NCBI GenBank assembly: GCA_019802505.1
Contig: JAFMOC010000105.1
Span: 1-64,000 of the forward strand
Origin: Corydoras sp. C115
Lineage: Eukaryota; Chordata; Actinopteri; Siluriformes; Callichthyidae
Direction of reading: 5' to 3'
Length of the DNA: 64,000 bases
Every line of letters starts with the position of its first letter. The stretch's first letter is position 1. The translations under genes were made by a program, and so were the position numbers. Below, piece after piece: positions 1 through 10,718 of the stretch. The notes beneath the pieces were generated by a model. It was not told the DNA's origin. It did not search any database and saw only the letters and a list, made by a program, of their open reading frames with translations.

Positions 1-505
1 ATAGACCTCATACAACTCTAAACTTAGAATACACTTTAACCTCAGACGTGGTTTTTAACAAAAGTAAAATTGGTTAATTGTATTTTAGAGTTGTAAAAAG
101 TGTTATTCAATGTAGAGAAGCTAACCACGATTGATTAAGGTAGAGCAGGTGAGCTGAGATTAAAACTGCTGTTCTAACTTTGCTAGAACAAGTGGGAGGA
201 AGCTCACTGTAGAGGTCACAAACTGAGTGTTCATTACTCTACCCAATACCTTGGGGAAGGTCTGAGATAAGAGCCAATCACTGTCCTAACAGGACATCAC
301 CTGATCCAGGTGAGTGAGTGCACAGAAACACTGGGCCATGTGTTACATCTTCAGAAGAGAAGTCAGTCAGTGTGCTTAAGTACCACTGCTGATGGATGTG
401 ATGTCACCGGCTTGGAAACGCTCATGGCTGGCTACCAGAGTTCAATGTGTGAGCTGGAGCTCAGCTCCAGAACCCAATTCAGACTACTCTCCTCCCACTT
501 TCTTT
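1..505 (+). repeat. unclassified dispersed repeat, copy A
   Basis: Nearly identical to copy C (2069-2575, same strand) and to copy B (1450-1835, inverted). The copies share a right boundary at TCCTCCCACTTT and a 60-65 residue open frame (SECTETLGHVLHLQK...), preserved because they are recent copies rather than by evident selection. The left edge is cut by the window start. It has no tRNA-like head and is not the V-SINE. Lies within hepacam intron 2. Confidence 0.75.
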
Positions 506-575
506 TTTTTCAAAACAATTTTGACCTTTAATATAAGCAGGACACACAACACTAAGTAATACAGTTACAATCTCC

Positions 576-664
576 ATTATCTTCCGCTTAGTCTTATATT
601 GACGGGTTCTTCATGCTTATCAATGGGAGAATATATTGGGCGCTGGGCAGATACACCCAGGACA
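576..664 (-). mobile_element. V-SINE fragment
   Basis: Diverged 3' part of the SINE in minus orientation, from the ATTATCTTCCGCTT end to ACACCCAGGACAGG. Confidence 0.6.
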
Positions 665-671
665 GGAATCA

Positions 672-1312
672 GGAATCCTGTTTTGTCCGTGTCCACATGG
701 GTTCCCTCCAAGTTTTCCATTTTCCTCCAACAGTACTAAAACATGGCGGCACGGTGGCTTAGTGGTTAGCACATTCGCCTCTCAGCACAAAGGGATTCCC
801 GGTTCGAATCCCCATCTGGGTGGAGTTTCCATGTTCTCCCCGTGTCCGCGTGGGTTTCCTCCGGGTTCTCCGGTTTCCTCCCACAGTCCAAAAACATGGA
901 TTAAGTCAATTGAGTTCTCCAAATTGCCCCATATAGAGTGTGTATGTGTGAGTGAGTGTGTGCCCAGCAATAGATTGGCGTCCTGTCCTGGGTGTATCTT
1001 CCCAGCGCCCGAAACGTTCTCCCCTGGATGGGCATGGGGACCCCCCCCCCCCCCCGCGATCTTAATATAGGATAAAGGATAAAGGAAGATAATGAATGAA
1101 TGAATGAATGAGTACTAAAACATGAATATAAGGTAAACTGGCTGCTTAAAATGACCCCATATAGTGTGTGTGCGAGTGTGTGAGTAAGGGTGCCCAGCAA
1201 TAGATCAGTGCCCTGTCTATGGTGTATCTTCCTAGCGCCTGTCCTCCACTGCTAACCAAACCCCATCGTGCCCACAACTCTAGATAGGATTAAATGAAAG
1301 ATAATGGTTGGA
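672..1312 (+). mobile_element. old V-SINE copy split by a younger one
   Basis: An old, diverged plus-strand SINE whose central domain (672-745) and 3' half (1125-1312) are separated by a complete younger copy at 746-1110. Joining the two parts restores the normal SINE order. Confidence 0.75.
746..1110 (+). mobile_element. complete V-SINE with 14-bp target duplication
   Basis: Reference copy for the main SINE of this window. The tRNA-related head has pol III promoter elements (A-box-like TGGCTTAGTGG, B box GGTTCGAATCC). The conserved V-SINE central domain includes ATGTTCTCCCCGTGTCCGCG and TTTCCTCCCACAGTCCAAAA. A 3' region follows (CAGCGCCCGAAACGTTCTCC) with a (GAAT)n tail. It is flanked by AGTACTAAAACATG at 732-745 and 1111-1124, direct proof of retroposition. 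Zebrafish DANA/Mermaid elements share this architecture. Confidence 0.95.
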
Positions 1313-1449
1313 TGGATAATTATAAAATTAGAATAGTAGAATAGAATATATTATAAATTAACTGAGAAATGTAAGTTTGCATTTAAAACTGCACAGTTAA
1401 TATTTATTTTTATAAATTTTGCTTTATAATAAAAATATTTTTGTGAAGT

Positions 1450-1835
1450 TGAAAAAGTGGGAGGAGAGTAGTCTGAATTGGGTTCTGGAGCTGAGCTCCA
1501 GCTCACACATTGAACTCTGGTAGCCAGCCATGAGCGTTTCCAAGCCGGTGACATCACATCCATCAGCAGTGGTACTTAAGCACACTGACTGACTTCTCTT
1601 CTGAAGATGTAACACATGGCCCAGTGTTTCTGTGCACTCACTCACCTGGATCAGGTGATGTCCTGTTAGGACAGTGATCGGCTCTTATCTCAGACCTTCC
1701 CCAAGGTATTGGGTAGAGTGATGAACACTCAGTTTGTGACCTCTACAGTGAGCTTCCTCCCACTTGCTTTGGAACGATTAGAACAGAAGTTTAAATCTCA
1801 GCTCACCTGTTCTACCTTAATCAATAAGGGTTAGT
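1450..1835 (-). repeat. unclassified dispersed repeat, copy B (inverted)
   Basis: Reverse-complement copy of the repeat at 1-505, shorter at its far end: similarity stops near 1835. With copy C it forms an inverted pair about 230 bases apart that could fold back. Confidence 0.75.
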
Positions 1836-2068
1836 TTTTTTAAAGTGAAATCCTCATACATTAAATTTCAGTTTAACATGTTTAAGCTAATAAGGCGTCA
1901 TAATGTTTATTTGTTTTAGGGTTAAAGAAATTCACGAAGTCTTTAAAATCTACAAAAGTGGGTGGGGCATATGGTAATGAGTCATTTAAACCATTTATAC
2001 TAAAGCCAGCACAACATTAAGACCACACCCTCTTAATCAGCCTCATTAGCATACACCATACCCACTTA

Positions 2069-2575
2069 CATAGACCTCATACAACTCTAAACCTAGAATA
2101 CACTTTAAGCTCATACATGATTTTAAACAAAAGGAAAATAGGTTAATTGTATTTTAGAGTTATAAAAAGTGTTATTCAATGTAGAGAAGCTAACCATGAT
2201 TGATTAAGGTCGAGCAGGAGAGCTGAAATTTAAACTCCTGTTCTAATCGTTCCAAAGCAAGTGGGAGGAAGCTCACTGTAGAGGTCACAAACTGAGTGTT
2301 CATTACTCTACCCAATACCTTGGGGAAGGTCTGAGATAAGAACCAATCACTGTCCTAACAGGACATCCCCTGATCCAGGTGAGTGAGTGCACAGAAACAC
2401 TGGGCCATGTGTTACATCTTCAGAAGAGAAGTCAGTCAGTGTGCTTAAGTACCACTGCTGATGGATGTGATGTCACCGGCTTGGAAACGCTCATGGCTGG
2501 CTACCAGAGTTCAATGTGTGAGCTGGAGCTCAGCTCCAGAACCCAATTCAGACTACTCTCCTCCCACTTTTCAAT
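2069..2575 (+). repeat. unclassified dispersed repeat, copy C
   Basis: Direct copy of 1-505 over its whole length with scattered substitutions and the same right end (TCCTCCCACTTT). The segment before it (1836-2068) is unique in the window and includes runs such as CCTCTTAATCAGCCTCATTAGC. Confidence 0.75.
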
Positions 2576-2638
2576 TTTTTAGCCAATTTTACCTTGAAAC
2601 CCATGGACAGAATATGAAAACTCCACCCAGATTGGGAT

Positions 2639-2682
<44 letters not shown>

Positions 2683-2689
2683 TGGCTTA

Positions 2690-3053
2690 GTGGCAGCCCG
2701 GTGGCTTAGTGGTTAGCATGTTCGCCTCTCAGCACTAGGGATTCCCGGTTCGAATCCCCATCTGGGTGGAGTTTCCATGTTCTCCCTGTGTCTGCGTGGG
2801 TTTCCTCCGGGTTCTCCGGTTTCCTCCCACACTCCAAAAACATGGATCAAGTCAATTGAGTCCTCCAAATTGCCCCATATAGAGTGTGTATGCGTGCGTG
2901 TCTGTGTGAGTGAGTGTGTGCCCAGCGATAGATTGGTGTCCTGTCCTGGGTGTATCTGCCCAGCGCCCGAAACATTCTCCCCTGGATGGGCATGGGGAAC
3001 CCCCCCCCCGTGACCCTAATAGAGGATAAAGCGGAAGATAATGAATGAATGAA
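2690..3053 (+). mobile_element. V-SINE copy
   Basis: Full-length plus-strand copy directly after a (TA)n run (2642-2681); it ends in (GAAT)n and a short TA run. Confidence 0.9.
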
Positions 3054-3099
3054 TATATATATAAGCTTTAAATAGTGTTAGGCAACATTGACATTATCC

Positions 3100-3449
3100 A
3101 TCCATCCATCCATTATCTTCCGCTTTATCCTCTATTAGGGTTGCCGAGGGGTTCCTCATGCCCATCCAGGGGAGAACGTTTCGGGCGCTGGGCATATACA
3201 CCCAGGACAGGACGCCAATCTATCACTGGCAAACACTCACTCACACAGACACACACTCTATATGGGGAAATTTGGAGAACTCAATTGGCATGATCCATGT
3301 TTTTGGACTGTGGGAGGAAACCGGAGAACCCGGAGGAAACCTACGCAGACACGGGGAGAACATGGAAACTCCACCCAGATTGGGATTCGAACCGGGAATC
3401 CCTTGAGCTGAGAGGAGAACGTACTAACCACTAAGCCAGCATGCTGCCC
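3100..3449 (-). mobile_element. V-SINE copy
   Basis: Full-length minus-strand copy with an (ATCC)n tail side, ending at the tRNA head near 3449. It lies about 150 bases from the hepacam exon 2 donor. Confidence 0.9.
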
Positions 3450-3599
3450 TTTTTGACATTATATTGCTGAAAATATATATTTTTGTATTTGTTAAATTGA
3501 AGGTCTGCTATCTCAGAGTGAAAACACCTGATGCATGTCTGACACTAATAATTACAGATCTTTAGTCATCCCCTTTTTCAAGAATATACATGAGCTTAC

Positions 3600-3941
3600 C
3601 ATCCACAGTGAGCTCAATGTTACCCTCTCCAGTGAAGGTGTCATCAGTGATGGAGATCTCCACCTCGTACATGCCTTCATCAGACAGCTTTAGGTTATGC
3701 AGTAGGAGTGTACCGTTCTCAAACACCAGGATCCGGTCTTGATATTCTGGCCGCAGGTTCCCAATGATATCAGTACCAATGGACTGGACCACAGTGACTG
3801 GCTTATCCCTCTTTAGCTGCCATTTGATGACAGGTGGACCGAGACTGGCGCTGAAGTATCGGACAGAGAGCAGTGCTTCCCCACCTACTGTCCCTCGAAT
3901 CAGGTTTCCAAAACTTGTGATGTTTACTCCTCCAACACTCA
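3600..3941 (-). CDS. hepacam: hepacam exon 2 (V-set Ig domain)
   Basis: Exon for the membrane-distal V-set Ig domain of HEPACAM: 342 nt, 114 codons, phase 1 on both sides. The acceptor is a pyrimidine-rich stretch ending CACAG (AG at 3943-3942); the donor is GATG|GTAAGC (GT at 3599-3598). Near-verbatim HEPACAM blocks include GGVNITSF, VIKWQLKRDKPVTVVQSIGT, LRPEYQDRI, FENGTLLL and YEVEISITDDTFTGE. As in human HEPACAM, the usual Ig Cys pair is absent (LLSVRY in strand B, YEVEIS in strand F). Residues equivalent to human Gly89, Arg92 and Arg98, hit by leukoencephalopathy mutations, are conserved. NITS and NGTL are glycosylation sequons. HEPACAM2 is a poorer match. The C2-type Ig, transmembrane and cytoplasmic exons should lie before position 1. 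Confidence 0.95.
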
Positions 3942-4067
3942 CTGTGAATGAGAAAGAAGTGTTATTCTCAGTCCCAGGATACATTTGGGCTTCTATTAAT
4001 GCCAATGAATATGACAGATGTACAATCAATATAGGACTGTTTTAATTTGCTGGATTCAGTACCTCAT

Positions 4068-4150
4068 CTAATCTCATTATACTCTGCTTAATCCTATACT
4101 ATGCTGGGCAGATCCATCCAGGGCAGGGTGCCAATGCATCACTGGGCACA

Positions 4151-4204
<54 letters not shown>

Positions 4205-4316
4205 ACACACACACACACACATACACACAGCCAATTTACCTTCAATTTTTGTGGAGAAAACCAGAGAACCCAGCGAAAACCCACATGTACATGGAGAACA
4301 CAGGAGAAATTGCTGA
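4068..4316 (-). mobile_element. degenerate V-SINE with (CA)n expansion
   Basis: Diverged minus-strand SINE. Its normal short CACACTCACTCACACA segment has expanded to a (CA)n microsatellite at about 4149-4229. Confidence 0.7.
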
Positions 4317-4399
4317 CGAATACTGTTGCTGACGAATACTGTACTGTATGGAACCTGACAAGGCGGTCCTGCAGGACGCCCCCTAATGGACTCACATAT

Positions 4400-4690
4400 A
4401 GTTTTCCAGTTGTTAGTTTTTCCATTTGTTTAATATCTGTACATTAGTGTCCTACACTGTTGATGCTGCCGGCCGCTCAAGGAGGAGGAGTCCCCCACTG
4501 AGTCTTGGTCCTCCCAAGGTTTCTTCCTTAAATAACAACATAAAAGGGAGATTTTCTTGCCACTGTCGCTTCGGCTTGCTCTTTGGGGGTTTAAAGGCTT
4601 TTCATTCTGTAAAGCTGCTTTGTGACAATGTACTGTTGTAAAAAGCGCTCTATAAATAAATTACTTGAACTTGAACTTGAACTTACTTGA
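4400..4690 (+). mobile_element. SINE or LINE 3'-end fragment with (CTTGAA)n tail
   Basis: Contains fish-retroposon landmarks: GGTTTCTTCC, TTGCCACTGTCGC, AAGCTGCTTTGTGACAATG and GCGCTCTATAAATAAA, followed by a short ACTTGA-type tandem tail (4668-4695). The family could not be assigned. It lies in hepacam intron 1. Confidence 0.55.
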
Positions 4691-4966
4691 ACTAGAAACT
4701 TTACATAGATGGGGAGTCAAGCCTGAACACCCATCTCTGAGAGGCCTACACGCTAACCACTAAGCAACCGTGACGTTCTGTATTCAGCACTATAATCTTT
4801 ATGTTCATTCACAGTGGCAGTTTTTGTGGTAATGATGACTTTACCTCAGTAACGACCTCTTCCACACATTTCAAAGACTTTCTGTGAGACACAACTCACG
4901 TAATGAATCCTTCTACTTTTTAAATCTATTGTTTAAAAATTATACCTAATAAATTCATGTTAAGGA

Positions 4967-5457
4967 TAAGGTGGCTAAGTGGTTAGCACATTCGCCTCTC
5001 AGCGCTAGGGATTCCTGGTTCGAATCCCCATCTGGGTGGAGTTTCCATGTTCTCCCCGTGTCCGCGTGGGTTTCCTCCGGGTTCTCCGGTTTCCTCCCAC
5101 AGTCCAAAAACATGGATCAAGTCAATTGAGTTCTCCAAATTGCCCCATATAGAGTGTGTATGTGTGCGTGATAGATTGCCCATCCAGGGGAGAATGTCTC
5201 GGGTGCTGGGCAGATACACCCAGGACAGGGCGACAATCTATCGCTGGGCATACACTCACTCACACAGACACACTCTATATGGGGCAATTTGGAGAAGTCA
5301 ATTGACATGATCCATGTTTTTGGACTGTGGGAGGAAACCGGAGAACCCAGAGGAAACCCACGCGGACACGGGGAGAACATGGAAACTTCACCCAGATTGG
5401 GATTCGAACCGGGAATCCCTAACGCTGAAAGGAGAACATGCTAACCACCAAGCCACT
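4967..5457. mobile_element. inverted V-SINE fusion (tail to tail)
   Basis: A plus-strand SINE 5' part (4967 to about 5177) runs without its tail straight into a minus-strand copy (about 5178-5457), the join falling at GATAGATTGCCCATCC. The two halves are mutually complementary over most of their length, so the unit can fold back. The same join occurs inverted at 6378-6873. Confidence 0.8.
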
Positions 5458-5477
5458 GTGTCACCCAGTCTATAATA

Positions 5478-5846
5478 TCCATCCATCCACCCATTTTCTT
5501 CCGCTTTATCCTCTATTAGGGTCGCGGGTGGGGGGTTCCTCATGCCCTTCCAGGGGAGAACGTCTCGGGTGCTGGGCAGATACACCCAGGACAGGGCAAC
5601 AATCTATCATTGGACACACACTCACTCACACACATATACACAAACATGCTCTTTATGAGGCAATTTTAAGAATTCAGTTGACATGATCCATGTTTTTGGA
5701 CTGTGGGAGGAAACCGGAGAACCCGGAGGAAACCCACGCGGACACGGGGAGAACATGGAAACTCCACCCAGATTGGGATTCGAACCAGGAATCCCTAGTG
5801 CTGAGAGAAGAACGTGCTGACCACTAAACCACCGTGCCGCCCAGTC
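5478..5846 (-). mobile_element. V-SINE copy
   Basis: Full-length minus-strand copy. Its tRNA-side end and the sequence beyond are included in the 1033-bp tandem duplication (compare 6734-6873). Confidence 0.85.
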
Positions 5847-7498
5847 TATAACATATTACTAAAAATGATGTCTGTAACTGTTCAATGTTTCAATAAAATT
5901 ATGTTTCAACAAAACTAAATATTATGAGGAGATACCTAATGTGTGGACAGTCTAGCCAGTGAGCATGGAGGCTGGAAATGTTCCTGCCAAATGATCTTTT
6001 TTTGTCAAAGAGGACGATCTGGGTTTGAGTAAACAATAGCTGGAATTGTTTAGCGCGGTTATCAGCATGAAAAGCAGCCTCAGAGTTGAGCACAATCGAG
6101 ACGGTTGGAGGAACAGAAGCATACAGGGGCTCCACTGATTCCGATGATGACAACACTGGACAACAGTCCAACACAAACAGCGCCGAAAGCATGTGGCGCA
6201 CAAACCTTTCCCATCATTTTAAATCGGACAATGAAGTGCATCGTGGTTTTTCATGTTCTGTATCCATGCTATACCACAGGTGCCATTAAATTAACAACAC
6301 TGGAACCATGTTCAAAAGATATATAATTAATATTTGTTGTATTGAAAGATTTTTTTTAAATAAACAATAAAGCAGAGGGGGCGGCACGGTGGCTTAGTGG
6401 TTAGCATGTTCTCCTCTCAGCACTAGTTTCGAATCCCCATCTGGGTGGAGTTTTCATGTTCTCCCCGTGTCCGCGTGGGTTTCCTCCGGGTTCTCCGGTT
6501 TCCTCCCACAGTCCAAAAACATGGATCAATTCCATTGAATTCTCCAAATTGCCCCATATAGAGTGTGTCTGTGTGAGTGAGTGTATGCCCAGCGATAGAT
6601 TGTCGCCCTGTCCTGGGTGTATCTGCCCAGCACCCGAGACATTCTCCCCTGGATGGGCAATCTATCACGCACACATACACACTCTATATGGGGCAATTTG
6701 GAGAACTCAATTGACTTGATCCATGTTTTTGGACTGTGGGAGGAAACCGGAGAACCCGGAGGAAACCCACGCGGACACGGGGAGAACATGGAAACTCCAC
6801 CCAGATGGGGATTCGAACCGGGAATCCCTAGTGCTGAGAGAAGAACGTGCTGACCACTAAACCACCGTGCAGCCCAGTCTATAACATATTACTAAAAATG
6901 ATGTCTGTAACTGTTCAATGTTTCATTAAAATTATGTTACAACAAAACTAAATATTATGAGGAGATACCTAATGTGTGGACAGTCTAGCCAGTGAGCATG
7001 GAGGCTGGAAATGTTCCTGCCAAATGATCTTTTTTTGTCAAAGAGGACGATCTGGGTTTGAGTAAACAATAGCTGGAATTGTTTAGCGCGGTTATCAGCA
7101 TGAAAAGCAGCCTCAGAGTTGAGCACAATCGAGACGGTTGGAGGAACAGAAGCATACAGGGGCTCCACTGATTCCGATGATGACAACACTGGACAACAGT
7201 CCAACACAAACAGCGCCGAAAGCATGTGGCGCACAAACCTTTCCCATGATTTTAAATCGGACAATGAAGTGCATCGTGGTTTTTCATGTTCTGTATCCAT
7301 GCTATACCACAGGTGCCATTAAATTAACAACACTGGAACCATGTTCAAAAGATATATAATTAATATTTGTTGTATTGAAAGATTTTTTTTAAATAAACAA
7401 TAAAGCAGAGGGGGCGGCACGGTGGCTTAGTGGTTAGCATGTTCTCCTCTCAGCACTAGTTTCGAATCCCCATCTGGGTGGAGTTTTCATGTTCTCCC
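5701..7498. repeat. 1033-bp tandem duplication in hepacam intron 1
   Basis: Sequence from about 5701-6465 recurs at 6734-7498 with a constant offset of 1033 bases and only a few differences (for example CAATAAAATTATGTTTC against CATTAAAATTATGTTAC). Both ends fall within V-SINE sequence, as expected for unequal exchange between SINEs. The unique core (5850-6375 and 6883-7408) carries a minus-strand open frame of about 100-120 residues (with DKKRSFGRNISSLHAHWLDC) that I do not recognise. Nothing shows that it is expressed. Confidence 0.85.
6378..6873. mobile_element. inverted V-SINE fusion (second copy, flipped)
   Basis: Plus-strand head part joined to a minus-strand copy with the join GGATGGGCAATCTATC, the exact reverse complement of the join in 4967-5457. 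The two fusions therefore come from one event and now face each other. Confidence 0.8.
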
Positions 7499-7751
7499 CG
7501 TGTCTGTGTGGGTTTCCTCCGGGTTCTCTGGTTTCCTCCCACAGTCCAAAAACATGGATCAAGTCAATTGAATTCTCAAAATTGCCCCATAGAGTGTGTC
7601 TGTGTGAGTGAGTGTGTGCCCAGCGATGGATTGGCGCCCTGTCCTGGGTCTATCTGCCCAGCGCCCAAGACGTTCTCCCCTGGATGGGCATGGGGAACCC
7701 CACCGCGACCCTAATAGAGGATAAAGCGGGAGATAATGAATGAATGAATAA
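7411..7751 (+). mobile_element. V-SINE copy
   Basis: Plus-strand copy missing a few head bases (TAGTTTCGAATCC), as at 6420; ends in (GAAT)n. Confidence 0.85.
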
Positions 7752-7756
7752 AGTAG

Positions 7757-8112
7757 AGGGGTGGCACGGTGGCATTGTGGTTAGCACATTTGCCTCTCAG
7801 CGCAAGGGATTCCTGGTTCGAATCCCCATCTGGGTGGAGTTTGCATGTTCTTCCCGTGTCTGCGTGGGTTTCCTCCGGGTTCTCTGGTTTCCTCCCATAG
7901 TCCAAAAACGTGGAACAAGTCAATTGAGTTCTCCAAATTGCCCTATATAAAGTGTGTCTGTGTGAGTGAGTGTGTGCCCAGCGGTAGATTGGCGTCCTGT
8001 CCTGGGTGTATCTGGCCAGCGCCCGAAACGTTCTCCCCTGGACGGGCATGGGGAACCCCCCCGCGACCCTAATAGAGGATAAAACGGAAGATAATGGATG
8101 GATTAATGGAAT
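7757..8112 (+). mobile_element. V-SINE copy
   Basis: Plus-strand copy immediately following the previous one; its tail is GGATGGATTAATGG. Confidence 0.85.
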
Positions 8113-8202
8113 AAAGTCTTCTAACATGCTTCAAACAGACAGAATCATGATGTTATAATCACATAACCAGTGCAAATCTGAAATGATACAAAATTTCTAT
8201 AA

Positions 8203-8548
8203 CATCCATCCATTATCTTCTGCTTAATGTTATACCATGGTCACACAAAGGGTGGGGGGTTCATTCCCATCCAGAGAACGTTTTCAGTGCTGGGCAGATA
8301 CACCCAGGACAGAGTACAATCTATAACTGGGCACACACTCACTTACACACACAGACACACTATATAGAGGCATTTTTCGAAGCCTTAATTCACCTTAAAT
8401 CCCTGTTTTTCGACTGTTGGAGTAAACTGGAGAACCCGGGGGAAGCCCACATGGACACAGAGAGAACATGGAAACTCCACCCAGATAGGGATTCGAACTT
8501 GGATCCCCAGCATTGGAATGCAAACGTGCTGACCACCACACCACCGAT
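8203..8548 (-). mobile_element. degenerate V-SINE copy
   Basis: Old minus-strand copy (AGAGAACATGGAAACTCCAC, ATTCGAACTTGG) lying 80 bases from the hepacam exon 1 donor. Confidence 0.75.
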
Positions 8549-8629
8549 ATTAATGGAACTTGCAGTTCGTTATAACATCTGATGTTTATGTTTAAACAAG
8601 ATAAAAAAAAAAAAAATCAAACCACATAC

Positions 8630-8702
8630 CTGGCTGAGAAATGAGGAGAAGACAGCAGCAGAGTGCCAACATCCAGCAAAGACACCTCCACCCTCGCTTC
8701 AT
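8630..8702 (-). CDS. hepacam: hepacam exon 1 (signal peptide)
   Basis: First coding exon of the glial adhesion protein HEPACAM (GlialCAM), a single-pass Ig-superfamily membrane protein that partners MLC1 and ClC-2 in glia. On the minus strand the ATG at 8702-8700 has A at -3. It opens 24 codons: MKRGW, then a very hydrophobic Cys/Leu-rich core, ending ISQP. The exon ends G|GTATGT (donor at 8629-8628), in phase 1. The start MKR resembles the mammalian N-terminus. Phase 1 matches the acceptor of the V-domain exon at 3941, giving a 4.7-kb intron 1 filled with SINEs and a tandem duplication. The identification leans on exon 2; this exon alone would only say signal peptide. Teleosts can have two hepacam paralogues and I cannot tell which this is. 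Confidence 0.8.
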
Positions 8703-8821
8703 TTTGGGTCAAATGAGGGTTATGTTTTCAAAAACATACACAGGATTTATTTCCATTGGGAGCGTCCTACTGCGAGAGCACAGCCTATCATCTGAGGCTG
8801 GGCTATGGCAAACAGGACTTC

Positions 8822-8832
8822 ACACACACACA

Positions 8833-8871
<39 letters not shown>
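8822..8871. repeat. (CA)n microsatellite upstream of hepacam exon 1
   Basis: About 24 CA units with one CC interruption, roughly 120 bases upstream of the hepacam ATG on its own strand. Confidence 0.9.
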
Positions 8872-8874
<3 letters not shown>

Positions 8875-8899
8875 CACCAGAATGTGTGGATCATTGTAT

Positions 8900-9850
8900 G
8901 CTTGCGTTTGTATGTGTACCATCTGCTCTGACACCATTTGCAATCAATGAGGCAGTGTCTTAGTGTGTGGAGGGCAATAACTAATTTAATTAATGACATT
9001 TATGATAACAAAAATGTATTTAAGACTTGAAGTTCTGAATATTTATTGTGCTAGATATCTGCATAGTAGGCATTTTAAAGTTTGTCTTGGGCTGTTTACT
9101 GATGATACTTATTTTATAAAAAAATATATATTAAAGATATAACCTTTACTAGTCTCACCATGGGGAAAAAGAAAGAGCTTTGAGGTGAACTCCAGTAAAC
9201 ATTTGTTTCTTTACAGTATTTACGCATCTCTTTCCAGCTTATGTAAGCTTCCAGCAAGTAAACAATCCAAATTAATTAACAATTTCAGTGAAGACAGACT
9301 GATCGTTGGCTTCCTGGCTGTGCCCTTCTTTAATGAATGGGGGGGGGGGCACCTCAGAACCTACAAACCTGCCAAATGTGTAATTTTTTTTCACCTGACA
9401 AACTCTGGTACTCCAAGAAGAGGAGTGACCTAGTTGAGCTGAAGCCATTTTCAAAACTTTTTTTCTTTCTATTGTGAACTTTATTTGTTGTTCCGATGAA
9501 AACTGAATCGAGTTTTATAATTTGCTTTTATGAAACACATTCAGACTGACAGCCTGCTCATGCAAAAGAGGACAGATAGCCTGAACTTTCAGAGGAACCC
9601 AAACAGGCTCGGGCTCGGCCTACAACAACAGCACATGGCTTTGCATGTTGAGTGCAAATGCGATATTTGTCAACACGTACTTTTTCAGTCTAATACTCGC
9701 CACATATAATTCATTTTTGAAGTTTTCATTGGAGGAAGATCCAGCCATCAAGATGTTAAATTTGACCCTGTTTTCCCTGCATAAGGACCATCACACATTT
9801 ATAGTGGTCACTAGCGGTGGCATACTGGCTAGGGTGATAAGCTTAACTAT
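8900..9850. other. unique AT-rich region upstream of hepacam
   Basis: No exon with supported splice sites and no recognisable repeat except a G9 run near 9341. Upstream of the hepacam start codon on the minus strand, so a promoter is expected here or in the 5' leader, but it has no CpG-rich signature. Confidence 0.4.
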
Positions 9851-10352
9851 TACCAGGGCGTTGTTAGACCTGGGTTTCTGGGGCTATAGCCCCGGGTGTT
9901 TTGTCAGTAGCCCCGGATAAATGAGAGCAGCTTTCACTGCAGCCTCTCCTCCAGCTGCGGGACCGAACGATGGAGTCACCGCCAGCTGTTTGTGTTTCCT
10001 AAGCTCTGTGTGTGTTTGAGGGAGACTGATTATTTTCACCAGTATCGGGAGTTAAATTACCGTAATAACTGTATGTTGGCCGTAAAGAGCAGCTTCTCAG
10101 CTTTCATAAACCGTCAGAATTTTTCTGAAGGCGCAAACTGTCGCAATGTTACGGTATTTCAAAACAAAACCTCGTTAAAACTGTCTCATCTGCGACCGAC
10201 TCGTAAAACGGATTCATGCTTTTCTGCCGAAGCTCAGGTTCGTTTATTTCAACATTTTCAGCCAAAACCATCATTTATTAGAATTGAATGTGCTCTCCAC
10301 TGCTGACAGACAGATTTCATACGTTATTTAATTTATCCAATATAATAATGAA

Positions 10353-10711
10353 TGGGCGGCACGGTGGCTTAGTGGTTAGCACGTTCTCCTCTCAGCGCTA
10401 GGGATTCCCGGTTCGAATCCCCATCTGGGTGGAGTTTCCATGTTCTCCCCGTGTCCGCGTGGGTTTCCTCCGGGTTCTCCGGTTTCCTCCCACAGTCCAA
10501 AAACATGGATCAAGTCAATTGCGTTCTCGAAATTGCCCCATATAGAGTGTGTCTGTGTGAGTGAGGGTGTGCCCAGCGATGGATTGGCGCCCTGTCCTGG
10601 GTGTATCTGCCCAGCGCCCGAAACGTTCTCCCCTGGATGGGCATGGGGACCCCCACCGCGACACTAATAGAGGATAAAGCGGGAGATAATGAATGACTGA
10701 ATAAATAACTA
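10353..10711 (+). mobile_element. V-SINE copy inside the hAT element
   Basis: Full-length plus-strand copy of the GCGGGAGATAATGAATG tail type. Confidence 0.9.
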
Positions 10712-10718
10712 ATGAATG

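Noticed and set aside
310..531. 73-residue protein repeated at 1424-1645 and 2379-2582
   Set aside because: It recurs only because the underlying repeat is recent; no splice partners, signal peptide or domain were seen.
746..830. Functional tRNA genes at SINE heads
   Set aside because: The heads keep A and B boxes but not a full tRNA cloverleaf, and they continue into the SINE body.
3942..4029. N-terminal extension of the hepacam V domain (MIVHLSYSL...)
   Set aside because: It lies upstream of a good splice acceptor at 3943-3942 and matches intron; the signal peptide is in exon 1 at 8702.
3764..4045. Plus-strand open frame opposite hepacam exon 2
   Set aside because: It is the antisense shadow of a well-supported coding exon.
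10053..10306. Open frame near 10 kb as a transposase
   Set aside because: It shows no hAT dimerisation or catalytic motif and lies in the interior of a short non-autonomous element.
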